Notes: generated by a model not told the origin, from the letters alone. 64,000 bases of DNA from Macrococcus equipercicus (GCF_004359525.2 NZ_SCWC02000001.1:124001-188000), one strand, 5' to 3'. Shown: positions 18,454-28,420, counted from the stretch's first letter. Made by a program: numbers and translations.

Positions 18454-20521
18454 ACTGAACAACCAGGTGACAAAACGCCGTGAAGATGGATTCTTTGATC
18501 TTGCTAAAGATCAGGAGGCTCTGCTTGTCTACCTCGAAGAAGTGAACGATAAGACGATTCATTTTGATTCTCCGCTGGAACGCCTGCATTATCTTGTAGA
18601 TAACAACTTCTACTACAATTTGTTCGAACAGTACACTGAAGAAGACTTGCTGGATATTATCAACTACACTGAAACGCTGCCTTTTACTTTTGCAAGTTAT
18701 ATGTCAGCAAGTAAGTTCTTCAAAGATTATGCGATGAAGACTAATGATAAAAAGCAGTACTTGGAGGATTACAAGCAGCATGTGATCATCGTCAGCCTGT
18801 ATTTAGCGAAAGGTGATAAAGCACAGGCGATGGAACTGGTCAATGCGATGGTTGAGCAGCGTTATCAGCCGGCGACACCGACGTTTCTGAATGCTGGCCG
18901 TGCCCGCCGCGGTGAACTTGTCTCTTGTTTCCTGCTGGAAGTGGACGACAGTCTGAACTCCATCAACTACATCGATTCCACAGCAAAGCAGCTGTCTAAG
19001 ATTGGTGGCGGCGTCGCGATCAACTTATCGAAGCTGCGTGCCCGCGGGGAAGCGATTAAAGGCATTAAAGGTGTCGCAAAAGGTGTGCTGCCGGTCGCTA
19101 AAGCACTGGAAGGCGGGTTCGGTTATGCCGATCAGCTCGGTCAGCGTCCCGGTGCTGGTGCCGTGTACTTGAATATCTTCCACTATGACGTCCTTGAATT
19201 CCTTGATACTAAAAAAGTGAATGCCGATGAAGACCTGCGTCTTTCTACGATTTCTACCGGCCTGATTGTGCCATCAAAATTCTTTGAGCTGGCACGTGAT
19301 GGTAAAGACTTCTTTATGTTTGCACCGCATACAGTCGAGCAGGAATACGGTCAGACACTGGATGACATCAATCTGGATGAAATGTATGACCAGCTCGTCG
19401 AAAATCCGAATATTATCAAAAAATCAAAAGACGCGCGTGAAATGCTGAATACTATTGCACAGACGCAGCTGCAGTCAGGCTATCCTTATTTAATGTTCAA
19501 AGACAATGCCAACAAAGTGCATGCGAACAGCAATATCGGTCAGATCAAGATGAGTAACCTCTGCACAGAGATTTTCCAGCTGCAGGAGACATCGGTCATC
19601 AACGATTACGGTACAGAAGACGACATTAAGCGTGATATTTCATGTAACTTAGGGTCGTTGAATATTGTCAATGTGATGGAATCCAAAAAAGTGAAAGAAT
19701 CTGTTCATATCGGAATGGATGCACTGACGACGGTGAGCGACGAAGCAGATATCAAAAATGCGCCGGGTGTCGCTAAAGCGAATCGCGAACTTCATTCTGT
19801 AGGACTCGGTGTGATGAACCTCCACGGCTTCCTCGCTAAAAACAAGATTGCCTATGAATCAGAAGAAGCAAAAGATTTCGCCAATACATTCTTCATGATG
19901 ATGAACTTCTATTCGATTGAACGTTCGATGGAGATCGCTAAAGAACGCGGCGAATGTTACGCTGACTTTGAAAAGTCTGACTATGCGTCAGGGACATACT
20001 TTGATAAATATGTGTCAAACAGCTATGCACCGAAGTTCGAGAAAGTGAGTGCATTATTCGATGGTATTAAAGTGCCGACTGAAGCGGACTGGGCTGAACT
20101 GCGTGACCAGGTGAAACAGCATGGACTGTTCCATGCGTACCGCCTTGCCATCGCACCGACACAGAGTATTTCCTATGTGCAGAATGCGACAAGTTCAGTG
20201 ATGCCGATAGTTGACCAGATTGAGCGACGAACATACGGCAACGCTGAAACATTCTATCCGATGCCGTTTTTATCGCCTGAAACGATGTGGTTCTATAAAT
20301 CAGCGTTCACGACAAATCAGATGAAGCTGATTGATTTGATCGCGACGATTCAGGAACATGTCGATCAAGGGATCTCAACAATTCTGTTCGTCAATTCAGA
20401 GATTTCAACGAGAGAATTATCAAGGCTTTATGTGTATGCGCATCATAAAGGATTGAAATCACTTTACTATACAAGGAACAAGCTGTTAAGTGTAGAAGAA
20501 TGTACGAGCTGTGCGGTATAA
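18416..20521 (+). CDS. nrdE: class Ib ribonucleoside-diphosphate reductase alpha subunit
   Basis: The 701-residue catalytic subunit that reduces ribonucleoside diphosphates to deoxy forms. Visible marks are PATPTFLNAGRARRGELVSCFLLEV with the first active-site Cys, NLCTEI with the radical-site Cys, SCNLGSLNIVNV with the partner Cys, and the C-terminal ECTSCAV redox pair that receives electrons from NrdH/thioredoxin. It starts inside nrdI and is followed by nrdF after 21 bp. Length is normal for NrdE, which lacks the N-terminal ATP cone. Confidence 0.97.
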   Translation: MKILDEKKYNHIELNNQVTKRREDGFFDLAKDQEALLVYLEEVNDKTIHFDSPLERLHYLVDNNFYYNLFEQYTEEDLLDIINYTETLPFTFASYMSASKFFKDYAMKTNDKKQYLEDYKQHVIIVSLYLAKGDKAQAMELVNAMVEQRYQPATPTFLNAGRARRGELVSCFLLEVDDSLNSINYIDSTAKQLSKIGGGVAINLSKLRARGEAIKGIKGVAKGVLPVAKALEGGFGYADQLGQRPGAGAVYLNIFHYDVLEFLDTKKVNADEDLRLSTISTGLIVPSKFFELARDGKDFFMFAPHTVEQEYGQTLDDINLDEMYDQLVENPNIIKKSKDAREMLNTIAQTQLQSGYPYLMFKDNANKVHANSNIGQIKMSNLCTEIFQLQETSVINDYGTEDDIKRDISCNLGSLNIVNVMESKKVKESVHIGMDALTTVSDEADIKNAPGVAKANRELHSVGLGVMNLHGFLAKNKIAYESEEAKDFANTFFMMMNFYSIERSMEIAKERGECYADFEKSDYASGTYFDKYVSNSYAPKFEKVSALFDGIKVPTEADWAELRDQVKQHGLFHAYRLAIAPTQSISYVQNATSSVMPIVDQIERRTYGNAETFYPMPFLSPETMWFYKSAFTTNQMKLIDLIATIQEHVDQGISTILFVNSEISTRELSRLYVYAHHKGLKSLYYTRNKLLSVEECTSCAV

Positions 20522-20542
20522 GTTAAAGAAAAGAGGGTTACT

Positions 20543-21529
20543 ATGAAAGCAGTCAACTGGAACACGCAGGAAGACATGACTAATATGTTCTGGCGTCAGA
20601 ACATTTCACAAATGTGGGTGGAATCAGAATTCAAAGTGTCAAAAGACATTGCGAGCTGGAAAGAATTAACGCCTGATGAACAGGATACATTCAAGAAAGT
20701 GCTGTCTGGACTGACCGGTCTCGACACACATCAGGCAGATGACGGCATGCCGCTCATCATGCTGCATACAAAAGACCTCCGCAAAAAGGCCGTTTACTCG
20801 TTCATGGCGATGATGGAGCAGATTCATGCCAAAAGCTATTCACATATTTTTACGACGCTGCTGTCATCACAGGAAACAAATGAACTGCTCGATGTCTGGG
20901 TCGTGGAGCAGCCGGAACTGAAACTCAAATCCGATATTATTTTAGCGCGCTATCATAGATTATGGCAGCCGGAAGCATCGATCTATGACCAGTATATGGC
21001 ACGCGTCGCAAGTGTGTTCCTCGAATCATTCTTGTTCTACTCAGGCTTTTACTATCCGCTTTATCTGGCAGGACAGGGCCGCATGACCACATCAGGTGAA
21101 ATCATCCGTAAAATTCTGCTTGATGAAAGCATTCACGGGGTCTTTACAGGTCTTGATGCACAGAGTCTGCGTAACGAGCTGTCTGATGATGAGAAAACGA
21201 AAGCGGACCGGGAAATGTATCAGTTGCTGATTGCATTGTTTGAAAATGAAGAGCGCTATACGAAGAAGCTGTATGACAATATCGGGCTGACTGATGATGT
21301 GATGAACTATGTCGCTTACAATGCCAACAAAGCACTGGCAAATCTCGGCTTTGAGCCGTACTTCGAAGAACGCGGCTTCAATCCGATCATTGAGAACGCG
21401 CTGAATACGAGTACGAAAAACCATGACTTCTTCAGCGTCAAAGGAGATGGCTACGTCATCGCCTTGAATGTTGAAGCATTGAAAGATGAAGACTTTATCT
21501 TCGATGACGAGAAAGTGGCGCAAGCGTAG
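20543..21529 (+). CDS. nrdF: class Ib ribonucleoside-diphosphate reductase beta subunit
   Basis: The 328-residue radical-generating subunit with a four-helix ferritin-like core. The metal ligands fall in the helices containing LDTHQAD, EQIHAKSYSHIF (EXXH) and DESIHGVFTG. The tyrosyl radical residue lies in the region of the SYSHIF helix. SD AAGAGGG precedes the ATG. It ends the nrdIEF operon and a hairpin with a T run follows. No nrdH glutaredoxin is present here. Confidence 0.96.
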   Translation: MKAVNWNTQEDMTNMFWRQNISQMWVESEFKVSKDIASWKELTPDEQDTFKKVLSGLTGLDTHQADDGMPLIMLHTKDLRKKAVYSFMAMMEQIHAKSYSHIFTTLLSSQETNELLDVWVVEQPELKLKSDIILARYHRLWQPEASIYDQYMARVASVFLESFLFYSGFYYPLYLAGQGRMTTSGEIIRKILLDESIHGVFTGLDAQSLRNELSDDEKTKADREMYQLLIALFENEERYTKKLYDNIGLTDDVMNYVAYNANKALANLGFEPYFEERGFNPIIENALNTSTKNHDFFSVKGDGYVIALNVEALKDEDFIFDDEKVAQA

Positions 21530-21550
21530 TAAAGTCCTATCGTATTCATG

Positions 21551-21578
21551 GCCCTGACTATCAGTCAGGGCTTTTTTT
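21551..21578 (+). terminator. terminator of nrdIEF
   Basis: GCCCTGAC, loop TATCA, GTCAGGGC, then a T7 tail. Confidence 0.9.
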
Positions 21579-21671
21579 ACTGGTTCAATAGAAATTGTCA
21601 TCATTTGGTCATTGTATATGAGCTCAGTTATTTTCATAATAGAAGAAGATAATGTTCAAAGGAGATGACTT

Positions 21672-22076
21672 ATGAAAAAATTTCTATTAACAGCAGGCGC
21701 CTTATTATTTTTAACTGCGTGCAGCAATGAACAAGGTCATGCAGGACACGGTTCGACAGCGACAAATGATAAACTGGAGCCGCTTAAAGTTGCACTGGCT
21801 GTACCGAAGAGCGCCTCAGCAGGTGATAAAATCAGCTTGAAAGCGAAAGTCACCTACGGCAAAGAGAGCGTCGATAAAGCAGATGAAGTGATGTTTGAGA
21901 TTATTAAAGATAACAATGCGAAGTCATCTGTCAAAGAAAAAGTAGAACACGGAGAAGACGGTGTTTATACGCTTGACTACACGTTCAAGGAACCAGGAAA
22001 ATATAGGGTTATCAGTCATGTGACTGCTAAAAATCAGCATACAATGCCTGACGCAGATATCGTCGTCAGCAAATAA
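21672..22076 (+). CDS. FixH/YtkA-like lipoprotein
   Basis: A 134-residue lipoprotein with signal peptide and lipobox LTAC (Cys17), then a His/Gly-rich stretch (GHAGHGS) and a single beta-sandwich domain of the YtkA/FixH type (about residues 35-134). The DGVYTLDYTFKEPGKYRV segment is typical. Such domains occur with metal or cytochrome oxidase assembly proteins, but the role here is unknown. AAGGAG precedes the ATG, and its own terminator overlaps the stop. Confidence 0.75.
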   Translation: MKKFLLTAGALLFLTACSNEQGHAGHGSTATNDKLEPLKVALAVPKSASAGDKISLKAKVTYGKESVDKADEVMFEIIKDNNAKSSVKEKVEHGEDGVYTLDYTFKEPGKYRVISHVTAKNQHTMPDADIVVSK

Positions 22077-22098
22077 GAGGAGGCATTCCTCTTTTTTT
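22075..22098 (+). terminator. terminator of the FixH/YtkA-like gene
   Basis: Stem AGAGGA, loop GGCAT, stem TCCTCT, then seven T. The stem starts in the stop codon. Confidence 0.75.
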
Positions 22099-22143
22099 GT
22101 ACATTAATACACGATACAATAAAGAAAAAGAGAGGATGGTTGG

Positions 22144-22896
22144 ATGCGTTTAACTGAAAAAGTTGTGCTGATTACTGGAGCGGCAGGGGGACAAGGCAGA
22201 AGAGAAGCGCTGTTATGTGCAGAAGAAGGGGCTATTGTGATTGCGACCGATGTTAATGTGCAGGCGCTGGAAACACTGGAGACGGAACTGCGTGACGTGT
22301 CAGATAAAGACCATATGACGATGATTCATGATATTTCCAAAGAAATTGACTGGCAGCGTATTGTCACGGAAGTAAAGGAGCGCTTCGGCCGCATTGATGT
22401 GCTGATCAATAATGCAGGGATCATCGGCAATGTGGAGTCCTATCATCACACGACCATCGATGAATTCCATCGTGTGATGGACACGAATGTATGGGGGACT
22501 TATCTTGGTATGAGAACAGTAATTCTTGTCATGAAAGAGCAGCAGGCAGGCAGCATCATCAATGTGTCATCCATTGCAAGTATGATCGGCCTCGGCCTGA
22601 GTCCGTACGGTGCCTCTAAAGGGGCAGTCCGATCAATGACTAAATCAGCAGCCGGTGATTTCGCGAAGTATAATGTCCGGGTCAATGTAGTGCTGCCTGG
22701 CTTTATTGAGACAAATATGATTAAAGATCAGCTGGAGAACGAACAGCGCCATGACTGGTACGTGGAGAAGACACCGCTTAAAAGAATCGGTCGAATTGAC
22801 GATGTCGCACCTGCAGTCGTCTTTCTGGCAAGCGATGAGTCACAATTTATGACTGGCGCAGAACTTGTGGTGGATGGCGGGGTTACCGCTATATAA
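22144..22896 (+). CDS. SDR-family NAD(P)-dependent oxidoreductase
   Basis: A 250-residue classical short-chain dehydrogenase/reductase. The Rossmann nucleotide loop is TGAAGGQG near residue 11, followed by NNAG near 87. The catalytic Ser is in NVSSIASM and the Tyr/Lys in YGASK near 153. Asp38 in IATDVN at the end of beta-2 suggests NAD(H) preference. The substrate cannot be told. It is monocistronic with SD AGAGAGGA, and ends at a bidirectional terminator shared with murB. Confidence 0.88.
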   Translation: MRLTEKVVLITGAAGGQGRREALLCAEEGAIVIATDVNVQALETLETELRDVSDKDHMTMIHDISKEIDWQRIVTEVKERFGRIDVLINNAGIIGNVESYHHTTIDEFHRVMDTNVWGTYLGMRTVILVMKEQQAGSIINVSSIASMIGLGLSPYGASKGAVRSMTKSAAGDFAKYNVRVNVVLPGFIETNMIKDQLENEQRHDWYVEKTPLKRIGRIDDVAPAVVFLASDESQFMTGAELVVDGGVTAI

Positions 22897-22932
22897 TGAA
22901 AAAAAGCCCGCTTGTGGGCTTTTTTTCATTAT
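22893..22932. terminator. bidirectional terminator between SDR and murB
   Basis: A 17-bp perfect stem around GCCC/GGGC with loop GCTTGT and A/T runs on both arms. The stem includes the stop codons of both convergent genes. Confidence 0.9.
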
Positions 22933-23861
22933 ATATATTCACCGATAATCCGCACTTCAGGCTGCAGTTCAACACCTGCATGAGCAAGAACAGTATCACG
23001 GACATGGCTGATCATGTTTTCGTAGTCGGTCGCTGTCCCGTGGTCGACATTGACGATAAAGCCCGCATGTTTCTTTGAGACTTCGACGCCGCCGATACGA
23101 TGACCCTGCAGGCCTGCTTCCTGGATGAGCTGGCCGGCGAAATGTCCCGGCGGTCTTCTGAACACACTGCCGCATGATGGGTATTCAAGCGGCTGTTTGT
23201 CTTCCCGGCGCTGCGTCAGCTCAGCCATCTTCGCCTGGATCAGATTGACATCCCCGCGTTCCAGGTTGAAGGTCGCTTCCAGAACGACAAGATGGCGTTT
23301 CTGGATAGCACTTGTCCGGTAATCGAGAGCCAGTGCCTCCTTATCAAGCGTGAACATTTCTCCGTTCTCATCGATGACTTTAGCGTGGTCGATGCAGTCC
23401 TTGATCTCTCCGCCATAAGCACCGGCATTCATGAATATAGCACCGCCGACAGAGCCGGGAATACCGCAGGCAAATTCAAGCCCGGTCAGATGATGGTCAC
23501 GTGCTGTTGTTGATACATCGATAATAGCGGCTCCGCTGCCGGCGATAATCTGATTGTATTCGACCTGGATATCCTTTAAATTCAGCAGACTGAGCACGAT
23601 TCCCCGAATACCACCATCTCTGATAATGATATTCGAACCGTTTCCCAGGAAAGTGACAGGAACGTCATAGTCCTGTGCAAGTTTCATGACAGCACTGACA
23701 TCTTCATAACGAACAGGTGAAACATAGAAGTCTGCATTACCGCCGGTTTTAGTATACGTATATTTTTTTAATGGCTCGTCCACTTTAATCAGTGCAGCCG
23801 GAATAACTTGAGTTAATGAGTCATATAAATTATTTAGAGTCACTGGGTTACGCCCTTTCAT
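22929..23861 (-). CDS. murB: UDP-N-acetylenolpyruvoylglucosamine reductase
   Basis: A 310-residue flavoenzyme that makes UDP-MurNAc for peptidoglycan. FAD-binding marks are TKTGGNADF near residue 35, [13 protein letters not shown] near 76 and [19 protein letters not shown] near 138. The C-terminal domain has [17 protein letters not shown] with the catalytic Ser, as in type II MurB. The ATG is preceded by a weak AGGAA. It is monocistronic on the minus strand. Confidence 0.96.
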   Translation of the reverse strand: MKGRNPVTLNNLYDSLTQVIPAALIKVDEPLKKYTYTKTGGNADFYVSPVRYEDVSAVMKLAQDYDVPVTFLGNGSNIIIRDGGIRGIVLSLLNLKDIQVEYNQIIAGSGAAIIDVSTTARDHHLTGLEFACGIPGSVGGAIFMNAGAYGGEIKDCIDHAKVIDENGEMFTLDKEALALDYRTSAIQKRHLVVLEATFNLERGDVNLIQAKMAELTQRREDKQPLEYPSCGSVFRRPPGHFAGQLIQEAGLQGHRIGGVEVSKKHAGFIVNVDHGTATDYENMISHVRDTVLAHAGVELQPEVRIIGEYI

Positions 23862-23890
23862 TCTAATTCCTATCTATTATAGCAAGATTT

Positions 23891-24400
23891 TTACTGATTG
23901 GCGATAAGAGAGGCGAACCATATTGATTTCTTTTCCTCATAATCTTGTTTTGACAAGGCATTTAATCCCGATTTAAAAGTATTGAAAGCATTGAGGAGCT
24001 CCGGCTCAGCAGCCAGCGCCTGCTGAGCTGCTAAATACCGTGCAGCTTTGTCGCTGTCTGCTTCTATGACATGAAGTCTGCACTGTTCATTGAGCGTTTT
24101 TAAGTCGGTGAACTGTGTAAAGACGCATTTCTTTCTATAAGGATGGTGGAGCCGGTAGAAGCCGCTGTTGTTCAGACGCTTCTCATCCAGTGTTGTCATA
24201 GCATGCAGATTAGGAACGATGACCAGCACATCAATGACAGCAGATGTCATGGCATCTTGAAGTGCTGTACTCCCGATATGATGCACGGCGGTCACCGGTG
24301 TGTCGAGTAAATTGAAGAGGAGATTTTCAATCTCACGGTAGCGCAGGGCATAAGCTGCGGCATCATTGTTTAACGTTAAAGAAGAGCGTTGTTTTAGCAT
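23891..24400 (-). CDS. GrpB/UPF0157-family protein
   Basis: A 169-residue protein of the GrpB family (nucleotidyltransferase fold). The family hallmark appears as HHIGSTALQDAMTSAVIDVLV near residues 40-60. The usual GLxAKPxIDI core is altered here, with no Lys-Pro pair, so activity is uncertain. RLHVIEADS near 108 is the second conserved block. Function of the family is unclear. It lies 29 bp upstream of murB on the same strand and may be co-transcribed with it. Confidence 0.75.
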   Translation of the reverse strand: MLKQRSSLTLNNDAAAYALRYREIENLLFNLLDTPVTAVHHIGSTALQDAMTSAVIDVLVIVPNLHAMTTLDEKRLNNSGFYRLHHPYRKKCVFTQFTDLKTLNEQCRLHVIEADSDKAARYLAAQQALAAEPELLNAFNTFKSGLNALSKQDYEEKKSIWFASLIANQ

Positions 24401-24478
24401 AGTAGAACCTCGGTTTTTTGATAGGTATTTAACTTGATAATGATTTTATGTATAATGTGTTTAGCAAGGAGAAGATAA

Positions 24479-25369
24479 ATGAAAATAATAATTCGCCTAT
24501 TTGTACTTTTATGTCTAACGATGCTTGCTGCGTGCGGCAATGAACTTAAGTCAGACATTAATGATTATAAAGCCCAGATGACCGATGTTCAATCAGAAGA
24601 AAAGAAGCTCGTTAAATCGATTGACCGGTTAAAGCTTGAAAAAGCAGATCAGCTGATTGGTTCGGAAGTCACTGAGGCTAAAAAAGAGAAGCTTAAGGCA
24701 ATAGAGCTGGCGCTCAACAACAAAGTCATGCCGCAGCTTGCTGTCTACGAGAAGAAGCTGGATGCCGTGGAGGTCAAAACGACAGAAGTGGCTGATGTTC
24801 ATGAGATATATGTCGATAATTTCAAGAAAAAAAAGCAGTTCATCAACGATATGTACCAATATATCAGTCTTTATAACCAATCAATCGTCTCCAATGAAGA
24901 AATTCTCGGCTACACGAAAGTGTTTGAGAAAAACAAGGAAAAGAGCGAGCAGTTCGCTGCACGTGCAGTGAAGAACAAGAAAGAACAGGCAGATTATAAC
25001 GCCCTGACCGATGTGATCAATGCCAACAACGCTGAGCTTAAGACTAAAGTCGGGTATTTAATAGGGAGTGCCGGCACTAAGGAAAAGCAGAACTTTATTG
25101 CTAAGACATTGCTGCCGCTGCTTCATTCGCATGTGGAGAAACTGAACAAGACGAACATCAGCTCAGCAGATGTGATTCAGATGCGCACAGCGCAGACGGA
25201 AATAGACTATAGTCTGATCAATTACTACAAAGAACGTAAACATGCGATGGGTATTGAAAAGAGCCTCCAGCACATGCCGATTCAAAGTATTCTTGAAAAT
25301 ACAAAGCAGATTAAATCCATCGATGACAAATACTATGAAGCGCTGAAAAAACTTGAAGAGAAGGCATAA
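24479..25369 (+). CDS. helical lipoprotein, YkyA/EMYY-like
   Basis: A 296-residue lipoprotein with signal peptide and lipobox LAAC (Cys19). The rest is highly charged and almost wholly helical, with Glu/Lys/Ala-rich segments (about 25-110 and 130-180) that look like coiled coil. It resembles the YkyA-like lipoproteins of staphylococci, but no catalytic motif is visible. SD AAGGAGAAG precedes the ATG. The promoter is probably TTTAAC - 17 bp - TATAAT just upstream. Function is unknown. Confidence 0.7.
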   Translation: MKIIIRLFVLLCLTMLAACGNELKSDINDYKAQMTDVQSEEKKLVKSIDRLKLEKADQLIGSEVTEAKKEKLKAIELALNNKVMPQLAVYEKKLDAVEVKTTEVADVHEIYVDNFKKKKQFINDMYQYISLYNQSIVSNEEILGYTKVFEKNKEKSEQFAARAVKNKKEQADYNALTDVINANNAELKTKVGYLIGSAGTKEKQNFIAKTLLPLLHSHVEKLNKTNISSADVIQMRTAQTEIDYSLINYYKERKHAMGIEKSLQHMPIQSILENTKQIKSIDDKYYEALKKLEEKA

Positions 25370-25383
25370 TCCCTTCTCTCCGC

Positions 25384-25584
25384 TCATTGCTTATGATATT
25401 TTGACAGATAAATATTCCGCGCGAGCACAGTGAGTGCCCATATTCCGAAGGCGGCTATGACAAGCCACGAAATCAGCGGATTATGTTGGAAGTCGACGAC
25501 AAATAGACAGACAAAAATCATCAGGCAGAGATTAATAGTATCAAGAACGCCCCAGCGTTTAACAGGTAATGGTGATCGGTTCAA
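25384..25584 (-). CDS. small two-helix membrane protein
   Basis: A 66-residue protein with two hydrophobic helices (about 14-31 and 37-55) and a basic C-terminal tail. It begins with TTG, but AAAGGAGG lies 8 bp upstream, which makes it a convincing gene. It is convergent with the helical lipoprotein. Family and function are unknown. Confidence 0.65.
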   Translation of the reverse strand: MNRSPLPVKRWGVLDTINLCLMIFVCLFVVDFQHNPLISWLVIAAFGIWALTVLARNIYLSKYHKQ

Positions 25585-25695
25585 TAGTAAATCCTCCTTT
25601 CTTGTTATTATAACATGACTAAAGAGAACTAATTAAGGGTATAAAATAAAAGATATATCAAAACAAATAGTCCATCTATTTGATGAGGTGAAACG

Positions 25696-26016
25696 ATGGT
25701 ATTAAAGATTAGTAATATAGAGCAATTTGAGAAGCTGCTGGACGAACAGGATAAATTCTTTCTGATGAAGCATTCAACGACGTGCCCCATTTCTTTGAAT
25801 GCTTTTGACCAGTATAATAACTTTCTCTATGAACGGGATATGGACGGTTATTACTTAACCGTGCAGGAAGCGCGTGAGCTTTCCAATTACATTGCAGAGC
25901 AGACAGGCATCAGGCACGAATCGCCCCAGGCATTTTACTTCGTCAACAAGAAGGTTGCGTGGAACGCAAGCCACGGCCAGATAACAGTCCATTCTCTCTC
26001 AGCAGCAGAGGAATAA
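25696..26016 (+). CDS. ytxJ: YtxJ/BrxC-type monothiol bacilliredoxin
   Basis: A 106-residue thioredoxin-fold protein of the YtxJ (BrxC) family. The active site is the single-Cys segment HSTTCPISLNAF near residue 31, and the cis-Pro region is ESPQAF. The family removes bacillithiol from mixed disulfides in Firmicutes that use this thiol. SD GAGGTGAAA precedes the ATG. It is monocistronic, with a hairpin terminator 20 bp after the stop. Confidence 0.88.
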   Translation: MVLKISNIEQFEKLLDEQDKFFLMKHSTTCPISLNAFDQYNNFLYERDMDGYYLTVQEARELSNYIAEQTGIRHESPQAFYFVNKKVAWNASHGQITVHSLSAAEE

Positions 26017-26035
26017 CAGATAGGAAGACAAGTGA

Positions 26036-26066
26036 CTAATAGCTGAGGCTATTAGTTATTTATTTT
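26036..26066 (+). terminator. terminator of ytxJ
   Basis: Stem CTAATAGC, loop TGAG, stem GCTATTAG, then TTATTTATTTT. Confidence 0.75.
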
Positions 26067-26077
26067 GGAGGGGACTT

Positions 26078-27148
26078 ATGAAGATATTAGTAGCACTAGA
26101 TCGGTTCGGAGATAAACTGAGTTCACACGAAGCGAATGTGTATATTGAAGAAGGCATACAAAAAGCAGCCCCGGGCAGTCAAGTCATCAAAGTGCCGCTC
26201 TTTGACGGGACAAAAGATATGATTGACGGCGTGCTGCAATGGAACCGCGGCAAACGGTATCACTGGAATGTGCTCGGCAGTCAGCTGCAGCAGAAGCGTG
26301 CGACTGTAGCAGGAATCGATAAACGGTTGTTCATTGACTGTGCGACATTATTTGATGATGTGACAGAGCTGCAGCAGACCTCTTCTGCAGGTCTCGGGCA
26401 GGTAATATTAAACGGACTTGATCTCGGCTATGATGCTTTTACAGTTGCGCTTGGTCATACGACCGTTATGGACGGCGGCATCGGCATGCTTGAGCTGCTC
26501 GGTGCACGTTTCTATGACCTGAACGGGCAGCAGCTGACGGGTCCATTGTCAGCTGCTGATATTAAAAGGATCCGTGAAATCGATCTGTCGTCTTTGGACG
26601 ACCGGCTGAGCACGAGCACCTTTACTGTAGTCAGTGACCAGTCGTACTATTTGTTCGGCAGAAACAGTCATGTCGCAAGCTTCACGTTGAATGCTGAAGC
26701 ACAGCAGGTCATTGATAATAACATCTGGTATTTAAACGAGCAGTTCAAAAAGATCGATATCAACTTGACCGAGCCTGCATTCGGAGGTGACGGCGGTGGA
26801 CTGAGAGCGGTCTTCAGCGCCGTGCTGTCCGCTGAAGTGATGACATCGAAGGAAATGATCTTTAAAGAGACAGATATTGAAGCACTGCTCGAAGAAGCGG
26901 ATATGGTCATATTCGGCGGGGGGACAGAGCATGCGACAAAAGGCTCGCTCGTCTCACAGGCGATCATGGAGCATTCGAAGCAGGACAAAATCTTTCTTTA
27001 TTTGACGGCGGGGCGGCAGCTGCCAAGCGATAAAGCGACTATTTATCATTTCAACATTTATCCTGAGATGACTGAACAGACGCAGGATATACAAATTGGC
27101 ATTCAGCTGCAGAACACTGTTATGACACTGATTAATATGTACCGCTAA
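26078..27148 (+). CDS. divergent glycerate kinase-family protein
   Basis: A 356-residue protein with the glycerate kinase type 1 layout: N-terminal ALDRFGDKLSSHEA, central VALGHTTVMDGGIGML near residue 126, then FGGDGGGLRAVFSAV near 230 and IFGGGTEHATKGS near 285. Several family positions differ. The usual GGSATND is replaced by GHTTVMD and the usual GAAGG by FGGDG. Activity as glycerate kinase is therefore probable but not certain. GGAGGGG precedes the ATG. It is monocistronic, convergent with pepT. Confidence 0.7.
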   Translation: MKILVALDRFGDKLSSHEANVYIEEGIQKAAPGSQVIKVPLFDGTKDMIDGVLQWNRGKRYHWNVLGSQLQQKRATVAGIDKRLFIDCATLFDDVTELQQTSSAGLGQVILNGLDLGYDAFTVALGHTTVMDGGIGMLELLGARFYDLNGQQLTGPLSAADIKRIREIDLSSLDDRLSTSTFTVVSDQSYYLFGRNSHVASFTLNAEAQQVIDNNIWYLNEQFKKIDINLTEPAFGGDGGGLRAVFSAVLSAEVMTSKEMIFKETDIEALLEEADMVIFGGGTEHATKGSLVSQAIMEHSKQDKIFLYLTAGRQLPSDKATIYHFNIYPEMTEQTQDIQIGIQLQNTVMTLINMYR

Positions 27149-27151
27149 ACG

Positions 27152-27188
27152 AAAAAACATAGCTCTCAGTAAGAGAGCTATGTTTTTT
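27152..27188. terminator. bidirectional terminator between glycerate kinase-like gene and pepT
   Basis: Perfect 16-bp stem (AACATAGCTCTC core), loop AGTAA, with A6 and T7 flanks. Confidence 0.92.
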
Positions 27189-27196
27189 TATGCCAA

Positions 27197-28420
27197 TTAT
27201 GAGCGGGCCTCGAACTTAGAGGCGATACCGACAATAGTCTGGACCGCTTTTTCAAGATTGTCGATGGACACATATTCATAAGGTCCATGGAAGTTGTCGG
27301 CGCCCGTGAAGATGTTCGGCGTCGGCAGTCCCATATATGATAACTGTGAGCCGTCTGTGCCGCCGCGAATCGGTTCAATGATCGGTTCGATTGCCAGTTC
27401 CTTCATCACTTCCTGCGGTATTTCAGTCAGTTCAGGATGGGGCATGATTTTTTCTCCCATATTGTAATACTGATCATTAATGGTCAGTTTCACTTTATCT
27501 TCACCGTACTGCCCGGCAATATTTTTCGCTGCCTGCTCCATCAGTGCTTTCCGTGCAGCGAACTGCGCTTTATCGTGGTCTCTGATAATATAGTGCAGCA
27601 CAGCCTCTTCAACAGAACCTTCCATCGCCATCAGATGATAGAAGCCTTCGTAGTTCTCAGTTTTTTCAGGCACTTCATCTACCGGCAGGGCGCTGTTGAA
27701 CTGTATACCTAATGTCAGCGCGTTGATCATTTTGTCTTTCGCGGAACCTGGATGGACATTGACACCGTAGAAATGTACTTCGGCGCTTGCGGCGTTGAAG
27801 CTTTCATACTGGAGCTCCCCGAGGCGTCCGCCGTCAATTGTGTAGGCGAAATCTGCACCGAAACGCTTGACGTCAAAGTGATGCGGACCGCGGCCGATTT
27901 CTTCGTCCGGTGTGAACGCAAAGCGGATCATGCCGTGCTTAATTTCCGGATGTGCCTGAAGATAGATGACTGCTTCCATGATTGCTGTAATGCCCGCCTT
28001 ATTGTCAGCACCAAGCAGCGTTGTGCCGTCAGTTGTCATCATCGTATGACCTTTGTAGTCCGGCAGTTCAGGGAATGTTTTCGTATCGATGACAAGGCCG
28101 CTTTTTAATGTGATGTCCTTGCCGTCATAGTTTTCGATCACTTGAGGAGAGACGTTTGTTCCCGTAAAATCAGTAGCCGTATCCACATGTGCCAGAAGCC
28201 CGATCACCGGCACTTCTTTATCCGTATTTGCCGGCAATGTCGCCATCAAGTAACCTTTATCATCAATGGCTGCTTCAAGGCCGAGTTCCTTGATTTCCTG
28301 TTCGAGCAGACGTAAGAGTTCCCATTGTTTGTCTGTTGATGGTGTTGTCTCACTGACTGCGTCTGACTGTGTATCGATTTTGACATAACGCGATAAACGT
28401 TCAATAATTTCATGCTTCAA
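27197..28420 (-). CDS. pepT: peptidase T (tripeptide aminopeptidase)
   Basis: A 407-residue M20-family metallopeptidase that releases N-terminal residues from tripeptides. The zinc ligands and catalytic residues lie in [10 protein letters not shown] near residue 75, [11 protein letters not shown] near 135, DEEIGRG near 170 and the C-terminal [14 protein letters not shown]. The dimerisation insert contains [14 protein letters not shown]. The start is TTG with AGGGGGA upstream. It fits functionally with the POT peptide importers nearby, but not in one operon. Confidence 0.95.
   Translation of the reverse strand: MKHEIIERLSRYVKIDTQSDAVSETTPSTDKQWELLRLLEQEIKELGLEAAIDDKGYLMATLPANTDKEVPVIGLLAHVDTATDFTGTNVSPQVIENYDGKDITLKSGLVIDTKTFPELPDYKGHTMMTTDGTTLLGADNKAGITAIMEAVIYLQAHPEIKHGMIRFAFTPDEEIGRGPHHFDVKRFGADFAYTIDGGRLGELQYESFNAASAEVHFYGVNVHPGSAKDKMINALTLGIQFNSALPVDEVPEKTENYEGFYHLMAMEGSVEEAVLHYIIRDHDKAQFAARKALMEQAAKNIAGQYGEDKVKLTINDQYYNMGEKIMPHPELTEIPQEVMKELAIEPIIEPIRGGTDGSQLSYMGLPTPNIFTGADNFHGPYEYVSIDNLEKAVQTIVGIASKFEARS

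Noticed and set aside
24434..24452. Fur-box-like sequence TGATAATGATTTTAT before the helical lipoprotein gene
   Set aside because: Only the left half fits the Fur consensus; the right half has three mismatches in seven, so chance is likely in AT-rich promoter DNA.
25358..25381. Hairpin AGAGAAGG / CCTTCTCT at the end of the helical lipoprotein gene
   Set aside because: The stem is good but there is no T tract on either strand, so it is not called a terminator.
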